The notes under the pieces were generated by a model. That model was not told the DNA's origin, did not search any database, and saw nothing but the letters and a program-made list of their open reading frames with translations. DNA of 64,000 nucleotides from NCBI RefSeq assembly GCF_036588685.1, contig NC_086382.1, positions 60,716,987 through 60,780,986 of the forward strand. Reading direction: 5' to 3'. Position numbers and translations under genes: made by a program. This DNA comes from Mytilus trossulus (lineage: Eukaryota > Mollusca > Bivalvia > Mytilida > Mytilidae). This document shows, piece after piece, positions 23,462-35,300 of this stretch (the first letter of the stretch is position 1; each line of letters begins with the position of its first letter).

Positions 23462-24529
23462 TTTGAATTTTACACGTTAAATCTCACTAAAAATACTGAA
23501 AAAGAAAACAGAGATGTCATATGAATAACTGCTTTAATTTCTAGGCTAATTCTGATATAATATGAAATGTAATTGTCTTTGAAGATGCAGAAAGACTTTA
23601 ATGACTGGATATTTTCTTAATGTCCATCCAATATGTAGCTTTTGGAAATTTGAGGCAGATCCTTTAAAACTTTACAGACTTTCATTTCAAAATCGGTCAG
23701 AAATCCTTACATGTACGTTATTTATGTCCTAACACCTACACAAACATGAGCTGGACTTTTGACAGGTAAAAAATTCTGATACCAACTACAAGCGCAGAAG
23801 ATAAGGTCAACATTGAAATATCTGTTTATGTCCACCTTATTGTTTACACAAAATCTTCTTAAGATTTATTAGGTAAACAAATTTATTAGTTGTGTACACA
23901 AAAATTGTTTACAAACCACTTATAAATCTATCTAGCAGTTAATACAAATTTGGAGTAACTATCTTTTATTGACCACTGAAGAGCACTTATTTTAAGCAAA
24001 TTGGTTATCTTGTTCAATCAAGGGTAGTCAAATTGATAATTTATATATATACAATTATTTAAAAGTTAAACAGTGAAGAAAAAAATAATTTAATCCACCC
24101 ATGCAGACGATAAATTTTCCATGTATAATTAAACATGTTCATTTAAAGTAAATATTAAGTAAATTATCATTATGTTTTAGAATACATTACTAAAAAAATA
24201 AAAATGTAGAAAAATGGCATTAACAAAATAATTATGGAGTACCTTATATTCTATATAAAACATATACCAGTGCCCCACCGATATTAAATTATTAAACACA
24301 CTAGTACAGACATAGTAGAATAACTGTCTTTACTAACCAAAAACCTATACCTAATTGTGTACTATATATATGTGTTCTACTTAAGGATGTTATTCAAAAC
24401 CATATCAAATTAATGTTTGGGAAAATTTTCCATTCTATTAGTCTTTTAAGTCATCCATTAAACTCACAATTCAAATATATTTTATGCTAAAACATGACAA
24501 ACAAACATAAATGTAATTCAATTTCTTAC

Positions 24530-24620
24530 CTTCAAAATTTTATGGTATAAATCAAATAAAAAAGAAAATAAACTGTCAGCTAATGATATCTATCATGCTA
24601 TATGTATAATTCAACTCTAA
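24530..24620 (-). other. ODF3: Probable non-coding 5' exon of ODF3
   Basis: On the minus strand, TTTTGAAG is followed by a strong donor GTAAGAAA (24529 downwards). The only good acceptor next in line is the one in front of the ODF3 start exon (exon upper end 23495), giving an intron of about 1 kb. No ATG-led frame is required. The 5' boundary is a guess, placed between the X-box and the donor. Confidence 0.5.
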
Positions 24621-24640
24621 TTGTATTGTGTTTGGCAATG

Positions 24641-24653
24641 GCTACCCAGCAAC
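24641..24653 (-). promoter_or_regulatory. Candidate RFX X-box for ODF3
   Basis: The plus strand reads GCTACC-C-AGCAAC. This is an imperfect inverted repeat matching the RFX consensus GTNRCC(N0-3)RGYAAC with one mismatch in the first half and a perfect second half. RFX factors drive ciliary and sperm-flagellum genes in animals. The site lies about 110 bp upstream of the donor of the probable 5' exon, the expected place for a promoter X-box. Confidence 0.55.
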
Positions 24654-24659
24654 CAGTGT

Positions 24660-26356
24660 CACTACCTGAATGAACTTGTAAAACATTTAATTATTGGTCG
24701 ATTTATATGGCTTGTGCCAATCAATCGAACCAGCACAATTAGTGACAAAACCCAGGCATTTAATTACCTTTTTATGTGTGGATAAAAGAAAGTATTAAGT
24801 ATAATCCAAGTAACACAATCAACCCTAATAAATCTGATATTGAAATATTAGTTGATTATTTGGTAACGATAATACCTAACATTGTTTTTTTAAAATAATT
24901 AACCCTTATTTGATGACCTAAAGACAATTCTTTCTATCGTCACCAACAAATAAGTTAATTTGCAATTTAGTTCTGAAATTACCATGGTACCATAAATGTC
25001 CCTAAAATTATCAAGTTTATACAAATTTAAATTATTTAATATTATTTTGCCCAATTTCAGTTCAGTCTAGCAGATAAATGTATTAATCCCAGATTCTAGT
25101 CACACGTATTTTGTTAAGATTTTATGCCAAAATTTATAAATTACAATAAATCACTTTCAAACTGGAAAATACAATGTATAGTTGAGGGTACCAGATGTTG
25201 GGAAGTATGAATATTTTGCATGCCAACAAGCTCCTTACAGGTGCTGAAAGCAATTCTTTTGAATATGTAAACAGTTTAACCCCTCCCTTTCATATCTTGT
25301 TGTAAAAAATAGTTACACTTTTGACCTGACTCTGTTGGATATGATACACATACCCCCCCCCCCCCCCTCTACAAAATAAGAAAAACAACCCGTTCATCTC
25401 TGAGGTCCAACTACATATTTGCATAAATTTCAGTGTATTGCCATCTGATATTTCCTCTCTAGTAACTTTTGAAGTAATATTAGTTTTTCTTTTATTTAAA
25501 TGACAATATGAAATAGACATCCATATTTTTTAAAAGTTATTGTTGGGAGTCTTATGTCTGTTAGTCAGAACAATTTTCTCGTGTCACAATACACAAAAAT
25601 AACTCTAAACCCCAAAAGGCTACCGGTACTTAGAACACAGGAATGGGGATAGGGTGGTAAAATATAAATGATGTACAAATGTATTACCATGAGGCAATGG
25701 TCATATATTCAAAATGCACAACTAATGATTAATCTGGTCATTAAACCTAAAATTTATACTATTACAAATATAATTCAATGTTACTGGGTACAAGAAAATA
25801 ACTTTCAGTGTTTGATTTAATAAAATAGGGAAAACATTAATTTCATAGATTTATGCAGATTCAGGTACATGTATTTCCATCCATTCACTTTCGATAAATC
25901 AAAAACTAAAAACTAAACAAAAGACAGTCAAAATTCCGTGATGTTTTTCATTGTAAAGTAAAGCACATGTTGTAGACAGCTATTACTCTGTTAATTGTAA
26001 CTAAAAATAAAGTATCTGAAGTTTAAAAAAAAAAGAAGAAGGTATTTCCATCCAGACTCCAGTTTTTAAGAGTTCTTAAAGTTATACATTTTCATATAAT
26101 ATTCTAAATTTTCAAGTTAAGACATTGATCAGAGGAACTTTCAAAGTTTCAATTTTAAAAAAGAACTGAATATACCATTGAAACAACAAGCCATAACCAC
26201 CAAAAATAAAGAAGAGGTAAAAGTACAAATATATTGACATCTCTTGTAACAAAAAAATCCATTTAAAAAATTGTCTTTTTTTACAGAAAATATTAGTATT
26301 GTTACTGAACAGATATCTTATTGTATCTTTACTTTTACATTGATTTTCCTCCATGC
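24660..26356. other. No gene seen
   Basis: AT-rich DNA upstream of the proposed ODF3 start, or within its 5' intron if the 28-kb exon is used. Short ORFs here have no splice support. Confidence 0.45.
25353..25367. repeat. Poly-C tract, 15 bp
   Basis: Homopolymer in AT-rich DNA upstream of ODF3. Confidence 0.9.
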
Positions 26357-26596
26357 GGCCAAATAAAAAAGTATGTAAGGTTCCAGTTACATCTTAAAAA
26401 AAATTAGGGTCGGAAGGTAGGAAGTTTTTTTTTTATTTTATGTTTTATTTTTACATTGAGTCTATGGGAGCAACATTCTGATTTTAACAGTGCTCAATGA
26501 AAAATGACAAAAAAATCTTTAGAGTAGGCTATTTATTAAAACTTAAAAGTAGGGAAGGTAGAGTAACTTCAACCACGCATATATTTTTATTTGGCC
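26357..26596. mobile_element. MITE with GGCCAAATAAAAA terminal inverted repeats
   Basis: The left end is GGCCAAATAAAAAAGTATG and the right end is the complement, reading CGCATATATTTTTATTTGGCC on the plus strand. The roughly 240-bp element has an AT-rich core and no ORF. Confidence 0.65.
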
Positions 26597-28022
26597 TGCC
26601 CTTATTTTATTAGCATTATTTGTTATCTTACAGCCCTAAACATTATAAAATAAAAATACCTATATGTCTCAATGGCAGTAATAGTGTAATACCACATATT
26701 TTTATTTTATAAAGGGGGCTATTTTTTTCTTCAGCAGAATTCAAACTGAACTATTTCCTGCATAATCTGGTTTTAAACAGTAAAATTGGTTTAAAATAGT
26801 ACAATGTATTAATATATAGGTAAAGACTAAATACCATTATGTTTCATATATATGACAGTATCTGTACTAAAAACTATAAGGTTTTGTATGGCCCAATATT
26901 GCATTTTTACTTCAGGATAACATTTAAACTTACTCTAAGGAATTTTCCATCTATAGAAATACCCAAAAATGTGAAATGTTTTTCATTATTTCTCAATTTC
27001 AGAATTTTCATAAGAGAATGTTTTCACTGCAAACATAACAAAAATAATTTGACCTCCCCTTAATTCATCTCATCAACTCTCAAACTCTGTCTGACCTACA
27101 AAAAGTCTGACAACAAATTATTTGGTCAGACAGAACTTTTAAGATTTTTTAAAGTTGAATATAGTTGAAAAGTTAAAATTTTGGTATGACAAAGCCTAAA
27201 ATAGTTTTGTACAGACAGAACATCTCTTGACAGTTTGGGAGAGCTCATCAGTTAGAAGCTTAATTTCAGAGTTAATGGTTTTCCCTCCAATGGCTGATTG
27301 ACTAGACTTCACAGGGTTACTGATATTCATTATCAAGAAGCATTTCTTGGTTGACTTAAAATGAATTAAGCATTCAACTTACTTGCAATAGAATGAAAGT
27401 TTAAAAGAAGATTTTCAGTAAATGACAGATGTCCCAGTATCTTTTTATATTTCACAAAAGAAAAGAGATGTCATAGAGCAGTAGCAGTGCATTATGCAGT
27501 TATTATTCACAAAGTTTATATCTTAGGGCAAAACTAGACTAGCCCTTAACCCATATATTCCACCAATACCCTAACACTAGCCCAACTCTTACCCTAAATA
27601 TGTACAGTAAATTTTAGGACCCATTCATTCAAAGTAAGAAACCTTTTCTCATTTAAAAAGATAATCTACCTCATATAAAAAAAAGAGGATTGACAAACAA
27701 AATAATGATTCTTATAGCATGTCAACAATACACTTGCATGCTGATCTGCCATAAAAATTATGAGGAGTTAATTACATAGATTTCCCCTTGATTAGATACG
27801 TAAACAAGATAAAAATCAATTGAAGTTGTTTAATAGAAGATCAAAACACATAGCCATTTCAAGTTTAAAAGGAATACACTCTTAGCCACCATTTTTATGG
27901 AACAGTCAACAGAAAATCCATTCCATGCAAATACATTTTATTTATTTAAGATTATTAACATGCAAATAAGGACAGTTTGTTTAATCTTATTGTCTCTTGT
28001 CATGCTATCAATTTAAACTCAC
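26597..28022. other. No gene seen
   Basis: AT-rich DNA without exons or recognised repeats; possibly a long ODF3 5' intron. Confidence 0.45.
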
Positions 28023-28230
28023 CTGTTATTCCAGATAAGTGAGATCCACCATGCAATAAAACTGCAGCCCTATTTCTGCACGGGAAACGTTGTCACACAA
28101 ACACGACAAGTCTGAGAGGAAGGACTCGTGACCAATTTCGGCGAATCTGATTGGATATTTCGATAGCAACGTTTCCATCGCTACCCTAGAAACAGGGGAG
28201 ACTATCGATAAAAGTCTTCCCGCCAAATAA
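28023..28230 (-). promoter_or_regulatory. Promoter-like segment with possible alternative first exon
   Basis: This block is more GC- and CpG-rich than its surroundings. On the minus strand it ends in AATAACAG followed by donor GTGAGTTT, so it can act as a first exon. It holds a TATCGATA palindrome (28203-28210, DRE/DREF-like), TTCCCGCC (28217-28224, E2F-like), a CCAAT box on the minus strand (28150-28154) and a weak X-box-like GTTTCCATCGCTAC (28171-28184). The 66-codon minus ORF here stops just before the donor and is unlikely to be translated. The target could be ODF3 or an unseen transcript. Confidence 0.35.
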
Positions 28231-28445
28231 ACTACATCCGGTTAATCTGAAATTTCAAAATAAAGATTAAGGTCGATAGGACGGCAACGGATAGTTTTAT
28301 TTATGAAACTTCTTCAATATTTCTATACTATTTGTAAATTATTGGAAAGCTCTAAACTTTTTAATCAAAACAAACAAACAACAAAACAAACAAATTTTTT
28401 TGATTGAGTTAAGTCTGCTAATTGATATTTTATCGTATGTTTTTA

Positions 28446-28816
28446 TATGTTGTGATGTTATGCTATTGTTTTAGAAAAAGGGAGAAGGTTTGGGCCCATT
28501 AAAACGTTTAATCCCGCTGCAAATGTTTGCACCTGTCCTAAGTCAGGAATCTGATGTACAGTAGTTGTCGTTTGTTTATGTAATATATACGTGTTTCTCG
28601 TTTCTCGTTTTGTTTATATAGATTAGACCGTTGGTTTTCCCGTTTGAATGGTTTTACACTAGTAATTTTGGGGCCCTTTATAGCTTGTTGTTCGGTGTGA
28701 GCCAAGGCTCCGTGTTGAAGGCCGTACTTTAACCTATAATGGTTTAATTTTTAAATTGTTATTTGGATGGAGAGTTGTCTCATTGGCACTCACATCACAT
28801 CTTCCTATATCTAAAT
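28446..28816 (+). repeat. Family A dispersed repeat, long subfamily, near full length
   Basis: It runs from TATGTTGTGATGTTATGC through CACCTGTCCTAAGTCAGG, GGGCCCTTTATAGC and TTGAAGGCCGTACTTTAACC to GTCTCATTGGCACTCA and CACATCTTC. It aligns along its whole length with the reverse-orientation copy at 43751-44300 once that copy's 176-bp insertion is removed. No ORF; the mobilising machinery is unknown. Confidence 0.8.
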
Positions 28817-29590
28817 ATTTTATTTGCCAATCACGGCGCCCAGAATGAGCAGAATAATCATACTATAATTTTCAAACATAATGTAAAGTAAATTCATAAT
28901 AGGTTAAACAAAGTACATAATATGATTGATTTTGATTTAGTTGATTGATATAATATTGTAATCAATGTAAACCGAAAATAAAATAATTAGAAAAACACTT
29001 TTATTATCAACAATTCACCGCAAAGTTACCTGAAAGTTTAAATGGCTACATCTTTTTTTGGAGAAAAGAGGGGGGTGTCTGTTCAAATATTGGACTTCTA
29101 TGGTCAACTATATTTCTTAATCCTCCAAGACTAAGATCAATAATACGATTGCTAATGGAAATTGTCAAAAGTTAAACATTGAAGAGAAATGCGTGTAGGG
29201 TGACAGAGCGTAATTTTTATCTATACTTTTTCTTTTTTAGATGTCAGTTGTATTCTGGTCAACGACATTGGCTCTGTTTTTTTTAAATAGAGGATTATTT
29301 TGTTTTCTTAGAAAATATATACATTCAAACAAAAATTTTGAAAGTACAAAGATTTACTTTTTTTCGTGACAACTTCTGGTTGTTTGTTTTCATGGTTTGA
29401 AAGACAGGGATTCACATGGTGGCAAAGTCTATTTTTTTATAATTTTATAGATTTTCCAATAAAAAGCATAGGAATTCAGGAATAAGATTTGTTTTTATTC
29501 AAATGAGCTCGGAGTTAATTAAGAAATTTCCACTACGTAATTAGCAAACACCGTATTGGTTGGTTTTGGATTGGTCATATTTATTTATAG
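28817..29590. other. No gene seen
   Basis: AT-rich DNA, nothing recognised. Confidence 0.5.
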
Positions 29591-29897
29591 TGGATTGGGA
29601 AACAAGTTTTGCAACTTATATTAATCCCTTTCCACTTTGCGGGGGCGAGTTCTGCCTTGTAGCGGCATTAGCCTACTCTTTTTCGAAATCTACAAGGGTG
29701 TCTTTTACGTGCAAGAGATATGGCTCTCTCTTAACACGGGTCAGCCATTTATCGTCCCCTTCCGACGGACCATACTCGCAAATGGTGTCGAGGGAGAGCC
29801 GAATATTGAGTTCCTGATTTTTTCATCACAGGCGGGAATCGAACCAGGAACCTTTGTGTTAGTAGTCCGATGCACTAACCACTTCACCACGGCTCTC
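29591..29897 (-). mobile_element. tRNA-derived SINE with intact Pol III promoter boxes
   Basis: Read on the minus strand, the head GAGAGCCGTGGTGAAGTGG carries a box A (29879-29889) and GGTTCGATTCC is a perfect box B (29835-29845). A non-tRNA body follows, including GAGTAGGCTAATGCCGC, and the tail ends at CCCAATCCACT. The head is tRNA-like but runs straight into the body with no 3' acceptor end, so it is a SINE, not a tRNA gene. From memory it resembles bivalve RUDI/Meta-type SINEs. Plus-strand ORFs of 85 and 119 codons over it are spurious. Confidence 0.85.
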
Positions 29898-30300
29898 TTA
29901 AGAATGCTTGAGACAAGAACAATTATATATTTATTTGCAGTATCTTTTGAAAGGAGATTTTGGGTTACAATCATTGATACTGCAATAGGTTTTTAAATGG
30001 AGGAGGGAAACGTTTCGTTCAAATTTGAAATATGGGTAAAAATATTTTTAATGAGTAACCAACGAATTCGTCAATATTGACTCATAATAGATAGATCTTT
30101 TACTGTGTATTATTTTCCGTGTTAAATATCTCTCTGTCTGTTGCAGCTTATTTCTTACCGGATTTGATTGGCATACGTTGACAAATATTACCGATTAGAA
30201 AAGTTTACATGTTTTGTAATGTTAAATTCTCTCATATGAGCAATAGGATGATTACATTTGGAATGTGTATACCTTGTAAGGTACTCATGCCAGTCAGGCA
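29898..30300. other. No gene seen
   Basis: Flank between the SINE and a degenerate tandem array. Confidence 0.5.
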
Positions 30301-31250
30301 GTTTTCGCTTGCCCTAGATGGATCAGTGAACAAGATTAAGTTTTGGTAGTCAATTCCAAATCACAGATACAATAAGCATTATGATTTGGTTATGGGAAGA
30401 TTGCAAGATGTACATGTCCAACTGGCAGGTGCATTCTGACCTCGACCTCATTTTCATAGATTAGTGGCTGTAATAAAATTTTTGTTTTCGGTCTGTTCTT
30501 CTTATACTGTATGCAATAGGTCTACTTTACTTCAAGCTGTGCATGTTAAACAGGCAGGTGTCACCTGACCTGAACATCATTTGCAAGGTTCAATGAATGG
30601 TCCAAGAAAAGTGTTTGAGTTTTTGTCTTTTTTTTCTAATACTATATGCAGTAGGTCAACAATTTCGTGTATGCAAATATTTTATGAAGTACATGGCAGT
30701 TTTAGTTGACCTTGACCTCATTTACATTATTCATTGATCAGTGTTAATTTTGTGTGTTTTTGTCTGTTTTCATTTGTAGCAACTATATTTGTTGTATAGA
30801 AAGATTGTAAGCTTTATATCTGTCTGGCAGGTATCATCTGAACTTGCCTTCTTTTTTTGTGGTTCATTGGTCAAGTTGTTTCTTAGATACCATAGGCAAA
30901 AGGTCTATTATTTAATGCATTATTAATTGTAAGGTCTGCCTGGCTGGTTCGTCTGACCTTGACCTCATTTTCATGGTTCATTGGTAAATGTTTAGTTGTC
31001 TTGGTTAATATAAAAAAAAGATGTGGTATGATTGCCAATGAGGCAACTATCCACAAAAGACCAAAAAATCACACAGACATTAACAACTATAGGTCACTGT
31101 ACGGCCTTCAACAATAAGTCTGTTTCTTACAAACTATAAGTAATAGCTAGGTCATTTGTATTAAGAGTACCGAATGATTGTTTGGTGTACATGTATTTCT
31201 TGTTTGGTTTATTTGACCTTGACCTCAATTTCTTTGATTATGTTTAGGTT
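30300..31250 (+). repeat. Degenerate tandem array, about 135-bp unit
   Basis: Six units are marked by TGACCTTGACCTCATTT and variants at 30437, 30566, 30707, 30839, 30954 and 31214. Each also has TGCAATAGGTCTAC-, GGCAGGTNTCATCTG- and GGTTCATTGGTC-like blocks. The last interval is long because a family A copy (31009-31126) sits in it. The same family appears in the opposite orientation at 60945-61275. Confidence 0.8.
31009..31126 (-). repeat. Family A copy inserted in the 135-bp array
   Basis: AAGATGTGGTATGATTGCC, then GGTCACTGTACGGCCTTCAA. It splits an array unit, so it arrived after the array formed. Confidence 0.85.
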
Positions 31251-31259
31251 ATGTGACGG

Positions 31260-32042
31260 TTGTAGTAAATCTTTATTTTTAGTTTGGTTTTTAAAGAAGG
31301 CAGGGCCTTTCAGCATGTGCACTTATGTATTATTCATAAAGCAAAAGATTAGGGATTTTCCTTCCAAATCTTTCTTGATAATTTTATCCTGTATAATCTG
31401 GTGTTGAACAGGTTGTATTCAGACACTGTTTATTATGTGGATATCTAAGATTTTCTGCTAAGAACAGACAATATGGGAGTTTTAAATAACTGCAGTTTTG
31501 TATGGCTTCCTTTTGGTATTTTTATGCATTATTTGATAGTTATTACTGTTTTGATAATATCTGTTTTTGTTTTTTGTTAATCTTAAATCAGTGAGGTAAA
31601 TGTTGTTCTTTTTTTATTGTATGTCTACCTCAGTACCTTCAGTGTAAATAATAGAATGGTTGACAGCCTCCATTCAATGTATTAATTTAGCCAAGAGTAA
31701 TTCAGAGCTTAACATATTTTATAATTTACTTTGTATTGTTGAAGGTTGCAATGTAAACATTTCAGTGATCTTGGAAAATTATAATTTTAGGTCTGTCTAG
31801 ATTTCAAATGAAAAGAAACAAATGCAAATGCACCAAAATTACTGTAGATGAAAACAAACATATTTGAAAGCAATACTGATTCCTCTTCTTCCATTATAAT
31901 TACAGACCAGAAAAAATATTTGACCTTGACTTGACATTGGTTGTTAACAATGAAAATTTTGAAATATTGTATAATACTGAAAATGACCATAATGACAGCT
32001 ATCAAGCAAAGATAAAAAAACACAGAATTTCTAATGAGGTAT
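31260..32042. other. No gene seen; 3' flank of DEPDC7
   Basis: Short ORFs on both strands without support. Confidence 0.5.
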
Positions 32043-32048
32043 TTTATT
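32043..32048 (-). terminator. DEPDC7: Candidate DEPDC7 polyadenylation signal
   Basis: AATAAA on the minus strand about 315 bp after the DEPDC7 stop codon. It is the first plausible signal I noticed in an AT-rich flank, so the choice is tentative. Confidence 0.3.
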
Positions 32049-32363
32049 TGATCATATCATTAATCATATAATATCATAATATCAAATATTTACAACGTTT
32101 CATTCACAAAACTGTTGCTTAGCAACTAAACTGATTATGATTCAATTAAATTTTGGCACTATAAAATTAGAAACATTTGTCAGAGAACAACAAGATCATC
32201 TAATAAATCAGTCATATAACCAATATTTACAAATAAAATTCTATACAAATAAGGAGTATTATATACAATTTGCAAATAAATTAATGTCTTAGAGACAATA
32301 TTATACAATTATTGCACTGTTTCTGTATGAAAGGAGATTGTTTACAATTACACTAGAGAATGT

Positions 32364-35300
32364 TCACAACATGCCGCTGAAGTGTTTGTTGTACAGATCT
32401 GGATGATGTTTCTGGAACTGTCGTAGACGCTGTTTCTTGTCTTTCAGATGAAGATTGGTGTCGTCAAGGATGGAGTTCATCATTTGGACGAGTGCGTTCT
32501 CAGTGCAAACCTCAGACTGTTTCTGGTACTCAACAACAGTCACTTGGGTACAGTAGGTATTATCTGAAGAACAAAAGATAAAACATTAAAAATCATAAAA
32601 AAAAATGTATTCTGTTGTTGATTAGTATAGGTTGAAAGCCATATTACAATATTTTAATGGATAATAAATATTCCTTATATCAAATCATGTAAAATCCATT
32701 TTGAATTTTGTTTTAGAACAATTGCTATCTTTTTGTATATAAATTGAATACACAGCAGGGCTCTCAGTAGAAAATGTGCTTATACCTATCAACTCAACTC
32801 AATCTGCATACATTTTCACATCTGACAGTTAAAAATATTTTAAAACTCTGTTGAAAATAAATTGAAGAGCGTTCATATACTTTTTTTGTTTGTTTCCTAA
32901 TCAGTCCTTTACAAGTTGTATAGTACGATAAATTATTTAAACCTCAATAATCTTATTTATGATTTCTTTATACAAAAAAAAAACAACTCATTATTACCTC
33001 TAACTGGTGAGATTTCCCCTGTCTTAAGGTCGTCGATTCTAGAGTTTACACGGTCACGGATCTCCTTGGGAATAGTGAAGATGGCCTTGACATTCTGTAC
33101 CATGAAGAGGATGAGGATCCTGGCTAACTTGTTGGCAACGACCTTGTGCTTCAGGATGGCATCAGTGAAGGTCATCAACATAAGGGTCTCGTTGTTTTCC
33201 TGAAATTGATAAAAAAAAATATAAACACTGAATCATTTTGTAATGAAGTCATTAAAGAATAAACTCAATAAACATTACTTTATAGTTACATTTGTTTCAA
33301 ATCCCAAAGACATCTTTGTAATTCTTCATAGGTTAACATTCTAATTAACACAGCATCTAGTTATTTTTTATTTTTTTTTAATTCATTATTTCATTTCATT
33401 ATCTAGCATATCAAACACTTTTAAATTCAATGCAATGATTGAGCCTAAGAAATTCATTCATCTCTTTCTATAAACTAATTTCATTAAATTCGATTAATGT
33501 GATCATTGTTGAAGGCTGTACGGTGACCTATAGATGTTAATTTCTCTGTCATTTCATCAGTTATGGAAAGTTGTCTCATTGGCAATCATATCATATCTTC
33601 TTTTTTATCTATTATTTACTCTTAATCTACAATGTTATTTCTACATACCTTAGCATCAATCTGAATGGACTCTTCAGAAGCAGCAGACATGAACTTCAGT
33701 AGACGGTGAAGCTCCTCACGTGTGTGCCATGGTAACAGGATCATGTCAAGGCGAAGGGCTTCGATGGCAGTCTGTTCTTTCTGTTGGAGTACTAGGTTCA
33801 GGATGGCAAGGTGAAGATCAATGAAGCTCTCGGGTAGGAGTGGCTCGTCAACGTTGGTGTAGTGCTCGCTGAGAACGTAGCAGGACTGAACCTTGGAACC
33901 TGGTGTGGCTTCACGTACAAAGTCTTTCTCTAACACTGAGATGCCATTGGGTAGACACTCGATACAGTTGAGGGCGGTCTTCATAAACGGGTCTTTGACA
34001 CCTGTCAGTGGGATGTTCCAGTGTTTGGAGACGACGTTGGAGATGATGAGGTTCTGGCGGACCTGTTTCTTGGTAGACTTTTCTTCGTTGAGGAGACCGT
34101 CAAGGAATGGAAGATCGACAATGGTGAGTAACTGGCAGAGAGCAACCTCCTTCCACAAGTCTTCTAAAGCTGTAATATAAATAATTATATTAAAACACTA
34201 TACAAAGGATGGTTTAAATTTTTTTTTAAAGTTCAACAAATCTGAAAAAAACATGATTATATCATAGCATTTTCAAGATGAGATAAAATTTCCTTGCAAA
34301 ATTTAAAAATGAAAGTCATTACAAAAATAAGTACTTCAAATCCGTTCAGGCATTTGTTTGTAATTGAATATTTTTTTCCCTTAAATAATTTGTGTTTAAT
34401 GATCACTGCATATATAACAATAACTGTCTTAAACATGGATAAAATATATAATTTTAACAATTGCTATAAAAAGCCACTAAAGTTTCATGGTATTTAAGCT
34501 TAACATGAATATATTAATCAGTCAATCTTTTTTTTTAGTGTCTGTCTAAAGAGACAATTGTTGTTTTCATTTTATACTCCAAGGTCTATTTCTAAGAGTT
34601 TATTATTTAACAGATTTTTGGAATCAGCTGAAAATCCTTGGCGATATAGACATTGTTGAAGGCCGTACAGTGACCAATAATTGTTCATTTCTGTGTCATT
34701 TGGTCACTTGTGGAGAGTTGTCTCATTGGCAATCACACATATTTTTTATATATCAACAATTAATTTAAAAAAAAAAAGAAGATATTTACCATCAGGAGAA
34801 AAATCTGTCTTTACTTTCAGTCTACTACGTTCTATGAGTGAGTTGTCTGCCTTGAGTGAGCTACGACTGCGAGACTTGAGTGACATCTGGAGGTTGACAA
34901 TCTCTTGTAGAACCTGGCCCTGTTTGTTGACAGCTATTGGGTTACACAAGACATCAGCTATCAAGTCTGGTTCCATGTCAGGGTTGATTCTAAAAAGTAA
35001 AATAAATATGTTATGAAAATGTACATATAATATCTAACATATATAGTTCTGTCAAGTTCAATATAGATTTTCCAATTATGAAAACATCAAAGTGATGGAT
35101 TTCTTTAATGTTTTGTAAATGTAAAATTTACCATGCTCATGAAATAATGTTGAATTTTACTGGAAGGTATTTCAGTTCAATCTTTAAAATTAAATAGATA
35201 AAGTTGTGAATACTTGGATTTCCAGCATAATTTAGGAAACTGCATACTTGAAATAAAGAGGTGTATATCGAAACTTAAAATTCAATTATTGAATTCATAA

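Noticed and set aside
29834-29897. tRNA gene
   Set aside because: Boxes A and B are present but the sequence runs into a SINE body with no tRNA 3' half or acceptor stem.
29637-29996. 119-codon ORF and a matching frame at 1504-1797
   Set aside because: Both are readings of the antisense strand of the same SINE.
33893-34180. 95-codon plus-strand ORF
   Set aside because: Antisense shadow of the large DEPDC7 exon.
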